From assembly GCA_029688905.1 (NCBI GenBank), contig JARULB010000007.1, positions 124,001 through 188,000 on the forward strand: a DNA stretch of 64,000 nucleotides. The letters are read 5' to 3'. This document shows positions 25,319 to 34,307 of this stretch, piece by piece. The position numbers were made by a program, and so were the translations under genes. The stretch comes from Balneolales bacterium ANBcel1 (GTDB taxonomy: Bacteria; Bacteroidota; Rhodothermia; Balneolales; Natronogracilivirgulaceae). Positions within the stretch are counted from its first letter, which is position 1, and the number at the start of each line of letters is the position of its first letter. The notes under the pieces were generated by a model, which saw only the letters and a list, made by a program, of their open reading frames with translations, was not told the DNA's origin and did not search any database.

Positions 25319-26134
25319 TTACGCGTTTTCTACTGCTACTTTTTTCATTTTCCCAGAAGCAACATTCAGTGAGAGATCATTAACAGAACAGGTGAGCCAG
25401 GTTTCACCGGTATTTCCCCAGGAAATATCCAGATCCGGCAGCATTTGGCCATTGCGTTTGCTCCATCGCCTGACAGTCACAACCCAGGGAAGCCTGGGAC
25501 CATCCAGCCCGGGACGAAGTGCCGAGAACTCACTTGCCAGCCCGGTCCTGGCATCAAACCGGATCGAAGCTTTCTCCCGGCTTTCCCGAACCGGCAAGAC
25601 CATTTGCACACGCCCCGCTTTTCCGTTGGCCGACCAGCCAATTTGCCGGTTTTCATTCCAAACGGAGGGCATAAGCAGCGACTCTGTCCACATCAATATT
25701 AGCTGGCTGACATCCGTTTTGGGGCCCATCGACAATACTTTTTTCAATCCTTTCATACGGATTGTTCCGGTTTTATTCAGATAAGACTCTGTCCCGCGAA
25801 CGATGGGTAATCCATACCACAACAATTCAAACTCTCTGTAAAAGTTCTTGCCCGGAATACTCCATGTCCTGAAACGGAAGGGTACCTGCAAAAACCGGTA
25901 CTTCAATCGGCCGGTTCCATTGTAAACAGCGGTCCGAACTACCGGCACATGCTCACCATACATACATGTCAGGCATTCTTTAATACCTGCCGGCAGTTCA
26001 TTTGAAACCGGCTTGGCAACGGTTTCGATCTCATTTTCCGATTCCTGAGCATCATCAGGAGCATAAAGAAATCCTCCCAGTACAACGCCTGCCAATAACA
26101 CAAAACCAAGTAAAATCAATACAATCAATGTCAT
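25319..26134 (-). CDS. DUF6544-like membrane-anchored protein of unknown function
   Basis: This 271-residue protein has an N-terminal transmembrane helix (about 2-25), then a soluble domain with Trp/Arg-rich beta strands (RFRTWSIPG, ELLWYGLPIVRG) and a segment MWTESLLMPSVW followed by GWSANG. That pattern resembles the DUF6544 family, in which a W/E-rich loop is conserved; this assignment is from memory of the pattern. It has CLTCMYG near residue 54, not an obvious metal site. No function is known. It stands alone between the sulfur operon and tonB. Confidence 0.7.
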   Translation of the reverse strand: MTLIVLILLGFVLLAGVVLGGFLYAPDDAQESENEIETVAKPVSNELPAGIKECLTCMYGEHVPVVRTAVYNGTGRLKYRFLQVPFRFRTWSIPGKNFYREFELLWYGLPIVRGTESYLNKTGTIRMKGLKKVLSMGPKTDVSQLILMWTESLLMPSVWNENRQIGWSANGKAGRVQMVLPVRESREKASIRFDARTGLASEFSALRPGLDGPRLPWVVTVRRWSKRNGQMLPDLDISWGNTGETWLTCSVNDLSLNVASGKMKKVAVENA

Positions 26135-26298
26135 CTATAATTCATTTCGAAGGTGCAGTAAAATACAATGCTACATGTTGTGCAATACCAATGCAGAAGC
26201 GACTGTGACCATACTAAATCTGCAATGCATTGTTAAATAGTCTCACTACAAATAACGTTCCAAAACAGGGACGAGAATAAAAATACTTTTTTCATTAC

Positions 26299-26406
26299 AT
26301 GGATCAGGAGATCTCTGCCTCTGAATATTTTGTTGCAGATGAACCGAAAAACAAAACATCTCTTGACTTGGCGGTGATAAAAACGGTTAAATTTCCGACT
26401 TTCTGA
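26299..26406 (+). other. 35-codon open frame, possible small protein or transposase remnant
   Basis: The ATG at 26299 opens a 35-residue frame ending in TGA at 26404-26406. The product is acidic then basic and contains EYFVADEPKNKTSLDLAVIK, loosely like the N-terminal (F/Y)VG(I/V)D-x-(S/A)K-x-x-LD-x-AV strand of IS110-type transposases. There is no clear ribosome binding site, and flanking sequence shows no further transposase or inverted repeats. It may be a relic or chance. Confidence 0.15.
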
Positions 26407-26460
26407 CCCCAGTGTGAAGTAATAAATAAAACGACGCTTCTGAATAAAAAATAATTCAGA

Positions 26461-26495
26461 CAAAAAAAGCTGCCTGCCGAATTTGGCAAGCAGCT
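26461..26495 (-). terminator. Intrinsic terminator of tonB (first copy)
   Basis: On the minus strand AGCTGCTTGCC pairs with GGCAGGCAGCT (11 bp with one mismatch) around a 6-base loop and is followed by T7. It lies 33 bases after the tonB stop. Confidence 0.9.
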
Positions 26496-26527
26496 CTTCT
26501 ATACACTCAGTTTGCAAGACTGACGGA

Positions 26528-27196
26528 TCAGCTGGACAACCGGAAGGTAATGGGCAGGGAATAGCGAACCCGAACCGGTCGACCGCGCTGACGTCCCGGC
26601 TCAAACTCCACTTGCTTCACGGCTTCGATTGCTGCTTCATCGCATCCACCTCCGATGCCTCTGACCACTACGGGGTCGACAACCTGGCCATTTTCATCGA
26701 TAATAAACTGTACAACCACCCGGCCTTCGATTCCGGCCTGGCGTGCCAGTTCCGGATACCTGAGGTGCTCATATATGGCCTGCATTCCGCCCTTCAATTG
26801 AGGCATATCCTCCACAATGGTAAAAACTTCCGGCTCCTCATCCTCTTCATCGTCTTCCGGGGGAGGCGGAGGGGGCATATCCATCGGAGCATCCAGATCC
26901 AGCTCCGTATCCAGATCAAAAAACTGATCCTCAATGATCTCATCATCCGGAACCGGTTCCGGAGACGGCGGACGTGGTGGCGGAGGCGGAGTCACTTCCT
27001 GCTCCGTCTGAACGATCTCCTCCATTTCGATCACTTCCTGTTCTCTTTCCGTTATCTCAAATTCACCTCCGGGCTGCAGGTTTATGCGAAACAAGGTGAT
27101 CAACACCAACAATGTTACGATAAAACCAATCTGCAAATTGATCATGTAATACTTGTACAGATTTGCCTTGGGCTTTTTGCGCTGCAAGATATTCAT
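26528..27196 (-). CDS. TonB-family energy-transducing protein (copy 1)
   Basis: This 222-residue protein has an N-terminal cytoplasmic basic segment, one transmembrane helix (about 19-40), and a proline-rich, strongly acidic periplasmic linker with runs of five or six prolines and DDEEDEE. The C-terminal TonB domain follows (FTIVEDMPQL, YPELARQAGIEGRVVVQFIIDE, GCDEAAIEAVKQVEF, SLPITF). It couples inner-membrane proton motive force to outer-membrane transporters. No exbB/exbD is adjacent. A close paralogue is at 50955-51632. The acidic linker differs from the Lys-Pro/Glu-Pro linker of enterobacterial TonB. Confidence 0.92.
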   Translation of the reverse strand: MNILQRKKPKANLYKYYMINLQIGFIVTLLVLITLFRINLQPGGEFEITEREQEVIEMEEIVQTEQEVTPPPPPRPPSPEPVPDDEIIEDQFFDLDTELDLDAPMDMPPPPPPEDDEEDEEPEVFTIVEDMPQLKGGMQAIYEHLRYPELARQAGIEGRVVVQFIIDENGQVVDPVVVRGIGGGCDEAAIEAVKQVEFEPGRQRGRPVRVRYSLPITFRLSS

Positions 27197-27787
27197 TGTT
27201 CAAACTCCCTGGCCTTCCGAAAAGAGACCGCTTTTTTTACATATCTGTTAAAGAATCCTTCATTTGCCATGAAAAATACAAAATTTAAAATGAAGGTACC
27301 GCTTTTTTTTGGTATCGCTTTCAGCTGCTATAACCAACAACGTAAACTATTATTTTTATTAATTGTTACAAGAGCCGACCACCATGTCTCCTGCCGTCTT
27401 ATTTCTTCTGGTAAATCTATGCCATTTCCGGGGCCACGCCGGTCAAAAAAACGATTCCGCGGTGAGATGAATACTTTTCCATCACCCGGCTTGCTCCTGT
27501 TAACGCAAGCAAAAAAACGCTTTCCCATCACTAACGTTCAAGATTACCATTTCGTCTGCAAGCGGTCACAGCCAAAAGCAGTTCCGGTTCCTGACAATGG
27601 CCGGCATTGCCACGATGTGGTTGACAGTAAAAAACGATATTTTGCAGCATTCTCATCCGAACTCAGGCGTTTTTTTGAAAACCGGAAAAAGGGCAAACCA
27701 CTCGCTTCTCGCCAGGCAATTCAACACCCCATAATACGTTTCACGATGACTTCCCTGTATTGCGGATAAACCGATTTCTCTTCAACC
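27197..27787. other. Long intergenic region between tonB and hemN
   Basis: These 591 bases separate divergent tonB and hemN and should hold both promoters. A plus-strand frame stays open from inside tonB to 27769, but its product is basic, resembles no family I know, and starts antisense to tonB, so I do not call it. Homopolymeric A and T runs are frequent. Confidence 0.35.
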
Positions 27788-29155
27788 ATGCTAACACCCA
27801 CTGAACTTGTAGACAAATACAGCCGCCAGGCGCCAAGATATACCTCCTATCCGTCGGCCCTGCACTTTCAGGAGGTCGAGGACCCGGCAGCTGCGGCGGC
27901 TTTTATCGAACAAAACAACCGTTCCGCACGTCCGCTGTCTCTCTACATACACATCCCTTTCTGTGCATCCCTTTGCTGGTACTGCGGTTGCACCAGGGTT
28001 ATTACCCGCCGACCCGGCGACAGCAGCAAATACCTCCGGAACCTGTTTCGTGAAATGGAGGCGATGAGCAAAAAACTCAATCCGGGCCACCGTATCGTGC
28101 AGGTTCACTTTGGCGGCGGAACACCCACTTTCCTCACACCGCAAGAGCTTCGGGAAACCGGCGAAAAGCTGCATGACCTCTTTCAGTTCGATGAAGATGT
28201 GGAGTTTTCCGTGGAGGTCGATCCCCGTCGCATTTCTGAGGATCACGCGGCCGCACTTGCTGAAATCGGATGTAATCGCGTTTCCATCGGCATCCAGGAC
28301 ATCCACGAAAACGTCCAGGAAGCCATCAACCGGATACAACCGATGGCAGTCAATGAACAGGCGGTGAACTGGTTTCGAAATGCCGGGATTCACCACATCA
28401 ATGTGGATCTGATCTACGGACTTCCGCTGCAGTCCCTGCAAAGTTTCGAACAAACACTTGAAGCTGTGAAGACTCTGGATCCCGACCGGTTCGCCATATT
28501 TCACTACGCGCATGTACCATGGATGATGCCCTCGCAGAAATTGCTGGATCGCTATCCCATGCCGGACGCCCATGAGAAGTTTTCCATGCTCCAGATGATG
28601 GTTGGCAACCTCACCCGCTCCGGCTATACATTCATCGGCATGGACCATTTTGCGAAAACCGGAGACGAACTCTCCCGCGCCCGGGAGAACGGCACCCTTC
28701 AAAGAAACTTCCAGGGATACAGCACACGGGCCGACACCGACATTTACGGCTTCGGCATGTCCTCCATCTCCCAAATCGCAAACGGGTATCTTCAGTCGAT
28801 CAAGGATCTCGATGCATACTACGGGTGCATCGAAGCCGGCCGGCTGCCGTATGTCCGTGAATACCGGCTGACGCGCGATGACGAGATCCGCCGCCATACG
28901 ATTGTCCGGTTGATGTGCGACCTCAAGCTGGATTTCAGCTCAATAAGTGAAACCTGGGGCATTGATGCGGCCTCCTATTTTTCACAGTCTATTGCAGCCC
29001 TTGATGATATGGCTTCCGACGGACTCGTGCAAATGCAGAAAGACGGCCTTCAGGTTACACAGACCGGGCGCCTATTTCTCAGAAACATCGCGACTGCATT
29101 CGACCTCTACTATGCTTCCGGGGAAAACAGCAACAGGTATTCAAAAACTGTTTGA
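27788..29155 (+). CDS. hemN: Oxygen-independent coproporphyrinogen III oxidase (HemN)
   Basis: This 455-residue radical SAM enzyme carries the Fe-S motif C-x3-C-x2-C in HIPFCASLCWYCGC, the HFGGGTPT glycine-rich SAM motif, and the HemN C-terminal domain. The extra cysteine after the motif (WYCGC) marks true HemN rather than HemW. The N-terminal RYTSYPSALHF stretch is also characteristic. It decarboxylates coproporphyrinogen III to protoporphyrinogen IX without oxygen, in the cytoplasm. This supports heme supply under low oxygen, in line with the cbb3 oxidase at the window start. Confidence 0.96.
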   Translation: MLTPTELVDKYSRQAPRYTSYPSALHFQEVEDPAAAAAFIEQNNRSARPLSLYIHIPFCASLCWYCGCTRVITRRPGDSSKYLRNLFREMEAMSKKLNPGHRIVQVHFGGGTPTFLTPQELRETGEKLHDLFQFDEDVEFSVEVDPRRISEDHAAALAEIGCNRVSIGIQDIHENVQEAINRIQPMAVNEQAVNWFRNAGIHHINVDLIYGLPLQSLQSFEQTLEAVKTLDPDRFAIFHYAHVPWMMPSQKLLDRYPMPDAHEKFSMLQMMVGNLTRSGYTFIGMDHFAKTGDELSRARENGTLQRNFQGYSTRADTDIYGFGMSSISQIANGYLQSIKDLDAYYGCIEAGRLPYVREYRLTRDDEIRRHTIVRLMCDLKLDFSSISETWGIDAASYFSQSIAALDDMASDGLVQMQKDGLQVTQTGRLFLRNIATAFDLYYASGENSNRYSKTV

Positions 29156-29237
29156 CCCTGTTTGCAGTAGATGGTATATATAATGTATCATATGAGATAA
29201 CGCTCTGAGTTATACTTCCGTAACTCCGGACAAGTCA

Positions 29238-30146
29238 ATGAAGAACTCCAGATACGATGTTCTAATGAAAAATCCTCGAATTTTAGTACCGACCGATCTG
29301 TCGGAGTTAAGCCTTACAGCTTTTGAATCCGCCGGTTACCTTGCGGAAATTCTCGACGGAACGATCATCCCTCTGTATGTTTATCAGCCTGAGAAAGAGG
29401 GTACCAGCTTTCCGGTTGCACCTACACCGCCCCGGAAGATCCAGGATATTGAAAAGGATCTGGACGAGAAGGCCCGGAAATTTGTGAGTGAAGAGTTACT
29501 TGAGCCATGCATTGTCGCCAAGGGCAAACCGTGGAAAGTCATCATGGAAGAGTCGGAAGATGCCGACATTCTGGTGATGACCACTCATGGCAGGTCCGGT
29601 TTTTCGCGGCTGTTTCTGGGTTCGGTCACCGAGCGTGTGGTTCGATTCAGCAAGGCACCGGTACTTCTGGTGGAGAAGGAGTCAAAAATCAAACCGCTGA
29701 GCAGTATCCTTCTCACCACTGATTTCTCCGACCACTCGCTTCAGGCATTTGATTACGCCCGGTCCCTGGTCAAGCAAACCGGGGCTCAGATCCATCTCGT
29801 GCACCTCATCAGCATGGATCATTTCAAAAAAATCACGGCCTTTGAGAATCAGATCGCCCTCATTCAGGAAAGGCTGCACAGTTGGGTTGACGAATACCTG
29901 TCGGATATCCGGTCAAAAATCACCGCTGAGGTACTGCCGGTCGATTCTTCGGTACATGAGGCCATTGTCAAGCTGACCAATCAGAAGAAATACAACCTTG
30001 TGGTGATGTCCACACTGGGTCATAGCGGCCTTGAGTACCTCCGGCTTGGAAGCACCGCCGCCAATGTCCTGCGGCTGGTGAAAACCGCCGTGCTGAGTAT
30101 CAACCCGAAGATGGACGAAGCCATCGGCGATGAACACCGTCAGTAG
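29238..30146 (+). CDS. Tandem universal stress protein (two UspA domains)
   Basis: This 302-residue cytoplasmic protein has two Usp domains. The first has ILVPTDLSELS and the nucleotide motif MTTHGRSGFSRLFLGS; the second has ILLTTDFSDHS and STLGHSGLEYLRLGS. Both therefore retain the G-x2-G-x9-G-S ATP-binding pattern. An internal ATG at 29265 is an alternative start directly before the first beta strand. It precedes a GCS2-CBS fusion gene by 53 bases on the same strand, with a small hairpin between them, so the two may be co-transcribed and linked to energy or redox stress. Confidence 0.92.
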   Translation: MKNSRYDVLMKNPRILVPTDLSELSLTAFESAGYLAEILDGTIIPLYVYQPEKEGTSFPVAPTPPRKIQDIEKDLDEKARKFVSEELLEPCIVAKGKPWKVIMEESEDADILVMTTHGRSGFSRLFLGSVTERVVRFSKAPVLLVEKESKIKPLSSILLTTDFSDHSLQAFDYARSLVKQTGAQIHLVHLISMDHFKKITAFENQIALIQERLHSWVDEYLSDIRSKITAEVLPVDSSVHEAIVKLTNQKKYNLVVMSTLGHSGLEYLRLGSTAANVLRLVKTAVLSINPKMDEAIGDEHRQ

Positions 30147-30151
30147 CCACG

Positions 30152-30171
30152 CATCCGTTCCATGACGGATG
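30152..30171 (+). other. Small hairpin between usp and the GCS2-CBS gene
   Basis: CATCCGT (30152-30158) and ACGGATG (30165-30171) form a 7-bp stem with a 6-base loop just after the usp stop. There is no T-tract, so it is more likely an RNA-stability or processing element than a terminator. Confidence 0.4.
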
Positions 30172-30199
30172 ATACTCCTCACGTCTTATTTCCGGGCTT

Positions 30200-32113
30200 A
30201 TGGAACCTGTCTCCTCTGCTCAAAATCCGGAGAACCTCCGGACCTTCACCAAGTATTTGATCCGGGACCTCAAGGCGCTCGAACAGATGCTTGCGGATGA
30301 TATGTTTGAACGGGATACGAAGCGTATCGGTGCCGAGCAGGAGTTGTTCATCATCGACCGGGCCAGTCGTCCCCACCCCGTCAACACCCAGGTGCTGGAG
30401 GATATCAATCACCCCCACTTTACCCATGAGTTGGCACGGTTCAACCTGGAATTCAACCTGGATCCGCTAACCTTCGGGGGGAACTGCCTGAAGGAACTCG
30501 ACAACCAGCTCAAGTCCCATGTCAAAAAGAGCCGGGAAGCGGCGGAGCTGCACAAGGGGGAAATACTGCTGACCGGATCGCTGACAACCATCAAAAAGTC
30601 GGATCTGGGCCTGGAGAACCTCACTCCCCTGCCACGCTACTACATGCTCAACGATGCGCTCACCCGTGTAAGGGGAGCAGAGCACGAGCTGAAAATCAAA
30701 GGGGCCGACGAGCTTCATGTCAAGCACGACTCCGTGATGATGGAATCCTGCAACACCAGTTTCCAAATTCATTTTCAGGTATCTCGCGACGACTTTGCGC
30801 GCCTCCACAACATCGCGCAGCTGGTCACCGCGCCGGTGCTGGCCGTTGCCGCCAACTCGCCCTTCCTTTTCGGAAAACAGCTCTTGCATGAAACACGTAT
30901 CGCCGTTTTTCAGCAATCCATTGACAACCGGAAGGCGGAGGATTTTGTTAATGAGCGCAAACCCAGGGTACAGTTCGGTTCCGACTGGGTCCATGAGTCG
31001 GTGATGGAGATTTTCAGGGAGGACATTGCCCGCTTCCGGGTGTTATTTGCCACAGACGACATAGAAGATCCGTTTAAAGCACTGGAAGCCGGCCGGGTTC
31101 CCAAACTTGACGCACTCCAGTTGTTCAATGGCACCATTTACCGGTGGAATCGTCCGTGTTACGGTATCACCGGCGGGAAACCGCACCTTCGTATTGAAAA
31201 CCGCGTACTGCCGTCCGGGCCGACCGTGGTGGATGAGGTGGCAAACGCCGCATTCTGGCTGGGTCTGATGGCGGGCGTATCTTCCGGGTACGACGACATC
31301 ACCCGGCTGATCTCCTTTAAGGAGGTGGAGTCCAATTTTCTGAATGCAGCCCGGCAGGGCCTGCTCTCCCAGATCAAATGGATCGACGGAGGCAGCTATC
31401 CGGTACAGGAGCTGGTCTTGAACGAATTGCTTCCGATTGCCCGGCAGGGCCTGGCACAACACAATATTGACGAGGAAGACATCGACTGTTATCTGGGGAT
31501 TATTCAGGAACGGACCAAAAGCGGGCGAAACGGCGCAATATGGCAACTGGAGTCGTATCTCAACCTTGATGACATCTGGAGCCGCAACGAAAAAATGACG
31601 GCGATTGCGGATGCCACCCTGAAACATCAGAAAACGGGCAAGCCGGTTCACACCTGGCCCAAAGCCACCGTCGTCCGAAAGAATCGCTGGGAGAAGGCGT
31701 TTGCCACAGTGGGCCAGTTCATGACCACCGACATCTTCACCCTGAATGAAGACGATATCATCGACCTGGCCGCCAACGTCATGGAATGGCAGAGGATTCG
31801 ACATATCCCCGTGGAGAACCGGGAGCATCAGCTGGTGGGAATGGTTACCTACCGATCGATGATCAGTACCCTGAACAACATCATCGCACGAAACCTCGAC
31901 CACGCCAATGTGTCGGTGAGTAACATCATGGACCGAGAAGTTGTAACCGCCTCGCCTGCAACCCCTTCCACGGAAGCCATAGAACTGATGCAGAACAACG
32001 ATATCTCCAGCCTCCCCGTTGTGGAAAACGGAAAACTGGTGGGCATCGTAACCGAGTACGACTTTACCCGCATCGCCGCCGAACTGTTAAAAGACCGCCT
32101 CAAGAAACGTTAA
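30200..32113 (+). CDS. GCS2-type glutamate-cysteine ligase-like (carboxylate-amine ligase) fused to two CBS domains
   Basis: This 637-residue protein has an N-terminal GCS2-superfamily ATP-grasp-like ligase region of about 490 residues: RIGAEQELFIIDR, FNLEFNLDP, MMESCNTSFQIHFQV and RIENRVLPSGPT. Two CBS domains follow (about 503-560, VGQFMTTDIFTL, and about 575-632, VSNIMDREVVTA). GCS2 enzymes join glutamate, or a related acid, to an amine such as cysteine; the substrate here is not known. The CBS pair probably senses adenine nucleotides. The adjacent ATP-binding tandem Usp protein makes a stress-linked role plausible. Confidence 0.85.
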   Translation: MEPVSSAQNPENLRTFTKYLIRDLKALEQMLADDMFERDTKRIGAEQELFIIDRASRPHPVNTQVLEDINHPHFTHELARFNLEFNLDPLTFGGNCLKELDNQLKSHVKKSREAAELHKGEILLTGSLTTIKKSDLGLENLTPLPRYYMLNDALTRVRGAEHELKIKGADELHVKHDSVMMESCNTSFQIHFQVSRDDFARLHNIAQLVTAPVLAVAANSPFLFGKQLLHETRIAVFQQSIDNRKAEDFVNERKPRVQFGSDWVHESVMEIFREDIARFRVLFATDDIEDPFKALEAGRVPKLDALQLFNGTIYRWNRPCYGITGGKPHLRIENRVLPSGPTVVDEVANAAFWLGLMAGVSSGYDDITRLISFKEVESNFLNAARQGLLSQIKWIDGGSYPVQELVLNELLPIARQGLAQHNIDEEDIDCYLGIIQERTKSGRNGAIWQLESYLNLDDIWSRNEKMTAIADATLKHQKTGKPVHTWPKATVVRKNRWEKAFATVGQFMTTDIFTLNEDDIIDLAANVMEWQRIRHIPVENREHQLVGMVTYRSMISTLNNIIARNLDHANVSVSNIMDREVVTASPATPSTEAIELMQNNDISSLPVVENGKLVGIVTEYDFTRIAAELLKDRLKKR

Positions 32114-32224
32114 CTCCGATTCTGTTCCTAAACGTGGCCACCACCCCGGCTCTTGGGAAGCGAAGGCACCATATGGTGTTTAGTCACAATTCCGTATCTT
32201 TGGGCAACAAATAAAAACGGACAG

Positions 32225-32587
32225 ATGGAGATTTACAAGGAATTTCAGTTTGAAGCGGCGCATTATTTGCCCAATTTACCCGAGAGCCACAAATGCCGCA
32301 GGCTCCATGGCCACTCCTACCGGGTGCGCCTGTACATAAAAGGCCCCATCGACCCGGAGATTGGCTGGGTCAAGGACTTTTCAGATATCAAAAAGGCGTT
32401 TTCTCCGGTGTACGAGCAGCTGGATCACTACCTGCTCAACGACATCGAGGGGCTTGAGAACCCGACCAGCGAGAATCTGGCCCTGTGGATTTGGGAGAAG
32501 ACCCTGCCGCTGCTGCCGGAGCTCTCCCGGATCGAGGTAAAAGAGACATGCACTACCGGATGTGTCTATGCCGGAGAAGATTCCTGA
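32225..32587 (+). CDS. queD: 6-carboxy-5,6,7,8-tetrahydropterin synthase (QueD)
   Basis: This 120-residue T-fold enzyme has zinc-binding histidines in FEAAHYLP and LHGHSY, the catalytic Cys in [16 protein letters not shown] (catalytic Asp/His) and the C-terminal [11 protein letters not shown] with the substrate-binding Glu. It converts dihydroneopterin triphosphate to 6-carboxytetrahydropterin in queuosine synthesis. The ATG at 32225 matches the family N-terminus; the longer frame begins at 32153. Upstream is a 12-base palindrome (caccatatggtg, 32167-32178). I see no preQ1 riboswitch and no other que genes nearby. Confidence 0.92.
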   Translation: MEIYKEFQFEAAHYLPNLPESHKCRRLHGHSYRVRLYIKGPIDPEIGWVKDFSDIKKAFSPVYEQLDHYLLNDIEGLENPTSENLALWIWEKTLPLLPELSRIEVKETCTTGCVYAGEDS

Positions 32588-32802
32588 ACCGGCCGGGCTC
32601 ACTTTCCTGAATCCGGCAAGGCAGTTCGGTAAATACAGGGACCGGATTCCAAAGCAAGCTTGCAACTTCCTTCCACCTTGATTTCTCTTATAGAAGAGGG
32701 CAACGCACTACCCTGAGCAATCAGCTGCCAGTCCTTTCCTTGGTCTGCCGGAGTGTCATGCTAACAAAAACGAATTCAGAAGATATCTTTCGAAAAACAG
32801 GA

Positions 32803-33456
32803 TCAGGGTGCCAGGCGCCTGATGGTCCATCGACCGTTTCCGGCAGGCAGATATTCGAGTCGATCGTGCAGCCGGTTAATGCGACCCTGCCAGAACTCGA
32901 AACGCTCGGGCCTCACCAGATATCCTCCCCAGGTATCGGGCCGTGAAATTTCCTCACCTTCCAACTCGCGCCGCACCTCCTCCACCCGTTTCTCCAGTTC
33001 CGACCTGGAGACGAGCACTTTGCTTTGCGGCGAAGCAACGGCACTTATCCGGCTGGAAACCGGGCGGCTTCGGAAGTAGGCGTCCGACTGCGACTCCGGC
33101 ACCTTTTCGGCCACGCCTTCAATGCAGACCTGGCGAACAAGATCAGGCCATTGAAACGTCAGCGCCACATGCGGGTTCTTCATAATCTGGAGCGATTTAC
33201 GGCTTTCGTAATTCGTATAGAAAACGATTCCGTCATCATCGAACCCTTTCATGAGTACCGTTCTTGCCGATGGGCGGCCGTTATCATCAGCTGTGGAAAG
33301 CACCATGGCGTTGGGGTCATCCCTGATAATTCCGGCCGCTTCTTCGAACCAAAGTTCAAACTGTTGGATGGGATTCGGACTCACGCTCTTTTCTTCGAGA
33401 GGTTTTCCCTGATACTCCCTCCGCAGCATTGCCACAGACTGGCGCGCAAATTTCAT
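32803..33456 (-). CDS. pdxH: Pyridoxamine/pyridoxine 5'-phosphate oxidase (PdxH)
   Basis: This flavoprotein of about 217 residues contains LRREYQGKPLEE, NAMVLSTAD, RTVLMKGFDDDGIVFYTNYESRKS (FMN-binding), ALTFQWPDLVRQVCIEG, the RPVSSRISAVASPQS loop and the C-terminal RINRLHDRLEYL. It oxidises pyridoxine or pyridoxamine phosphate to the active cofactor PLP using oxygen. The homology-based start is the ATG at 33456. An ATG at 33486 with a close AAGGTGG upstream is a real alternative, and a GTG at 33516 is less likely. Confidence 0.94.
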   Translation of the reverse strand: MKFARQSVAMLRREYQGKPLEEKSVSPNPIQQFELWFEEAAGIIRDDPNAMVLSTADDNGRPSARTVLMKGFDDDGIVFYTNYESRKSLQIMKNPHVALTFQWPDLVRQVCIEGVAEKVPESQSDAYFRSRPVSSRISAVASPQSKVLVSRSELEKRVEEVRRELEGEEISRPDTWGGYLVRPERFEFWQGRINRLHDRLEYLPAGNGRWTIRRLAP

Positions 33457-33827
33457 GGGCTTACGCACTTCATCCCTGGCCGGCATCCACCTTTTTATAA
33501 ATCGTATCACGCTCACTATACCATTTTAGATGTGCTGAATTTGTAGAAAAACCGCTTCATGCCACAAAATATCCAATGCCCTCACATTTGGTGGCAGCCT
33601 TGCCACTCAGGAATTGCAGCCTGAAAAAACGGGCAATACGAAAAATATGGACATTACCCTGTAATTCCAGATCAAAAAAAAGAGCCCTTCCGAAATATAT
33701 CGAAATGGCTCTAAAAAACCGTCTGCGAAGCATGTGTATAGCCAGGCCTTTTGAGGAAAACGTAGTTACCCGTCAATTCGCATTATGGCTCATCAGCAGG
33801 CCTGGCCAGGTGACGGCGTCCAGCTTG
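33457..33827. other. Intergenic region with terminator
   Basis: This stretch holds the pdxH promoter side and a strong minus-strand terminator at 33673-33712 that closes the transcript of the small gene ending at 33828. The 115 bases between that stop and the terminator show no coding signal. Confidence 0.45.
33673..33712 (-). terminator. Intrinsic terminator downstream of the 33828-34271 gene
   Basis: On the minus strand AGAGCC pairs with GGCTCT and the stem extends inward through partly paired bases (about 26 bases between the arms). It is followed by T8. It lies about 115 bases after the stop codon. Confidence 0.8.
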
Positions 33828-34271
33828 TTACAGGTTCCATTGCATATGCCGCTTATATTGATGCAGGAACTCTTCGATGATTTGATCCTTGTTGTAGTTG
33901 GTCACGTCATGATACAACGGACCGTCTTTGAGAAAAACCTCGGCGCGATAATAGTCGCCATTATCATCTCTGAGCGGAAGTACGGGGAACGAGAATTCCT
34001 TTTCGCGATAGGGCCGTGACCGTATAGAAAAGAAAAACTCTTCATTTCCCTCATGATAGACCCGGATGGTGGCTGCCATACGCTCCGTCTCCACATCGAT
34101 ATCCCGGCCGTACTCCTTCAGCTCGTCGGCCACTTCTTCAAAAGCGGGTTCCACAATATCATAAATAAACCGTTTGACGCGGAGCTTGCCGTCCGACTCC
34201 GCCTCTTTTTTCTTGCTCTTTTGAAGCTCGTGGTCAAAGATCTCCTTCAACGTTTCTTTCCATTCACTCAT
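33828..34271 (-). CDS. Conserved small protein of unknown function
   Basis: This 147-residue soluble protein has no signal peptide or membrane segment. A charged N-terminal helix (KETLKEIFDHELQKSKKKE) precedes a mixed alpha/beta core with FFFSIRSRPY and a C-terminal pattern D-V-x2-Y-x3-QII-x2-F-L-x-QY-x-RH-x-x-W. I associate the C-terminal pattern with short hypothetical proteins of halophilic Rhodothermota, from memory only. It lies 37 bases downstream of the BCCT transporter gene stop, on the same strand, so it may be co-transcribed with it. No function can be assigned. Confidence 0.75.
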   Translation of the reverse strand: MSEWKETLKEIFDHELQKSKKKEAESDGKLRVKRFIYDIVEPAFEEVADELKEYGRDIDVETERMAATIRVYHEGNEEFFFSIRSRPYREKEFSFPVLPLRDDNGDYYRAEVFLKDGPLYHDVTNYNKDQIIEEFLHQYKRHMQWNL

Positions 34272-34307
34272 GATAAACTCCGTTTACATTTCGATTGATC
34301 ACCAAGG

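Larger units (their letters stand above)
26135..26527. other. AT-rich intergenic region with tonB terminator
   Basis: These 393 bases lie between the DUF6544-like gene and the tonB stop. They contain the tonB terminator (26461-26495) and one short plus-strand frame (26299-26406) listed separately. Nothing else is recognisable. Confidence 0.4.

Noticed and set aside
26483-27769. A 428-codon open frame on the plus strand across tonB and the tonB-hemN gap
   Set aside because: Its first half is antisense to the clear tonB gene and its product shows no family features or sensible composition. Only the gap part could be real, and I found no ribosome binding site or motif there.
27791-28897. A 368-codon minus-strand frame over hemN
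   Set aside because: It is entirely antisense to hemN, which has intact radical SAM motifs.
32114-32224. PreQ1 riboswitch upstream of queD
   Set aside because: The region lacks the C-rich loop and the A-rich tail pattern of preQ1-I or the size of preQ1-II; only a 12-base palindrome is present.
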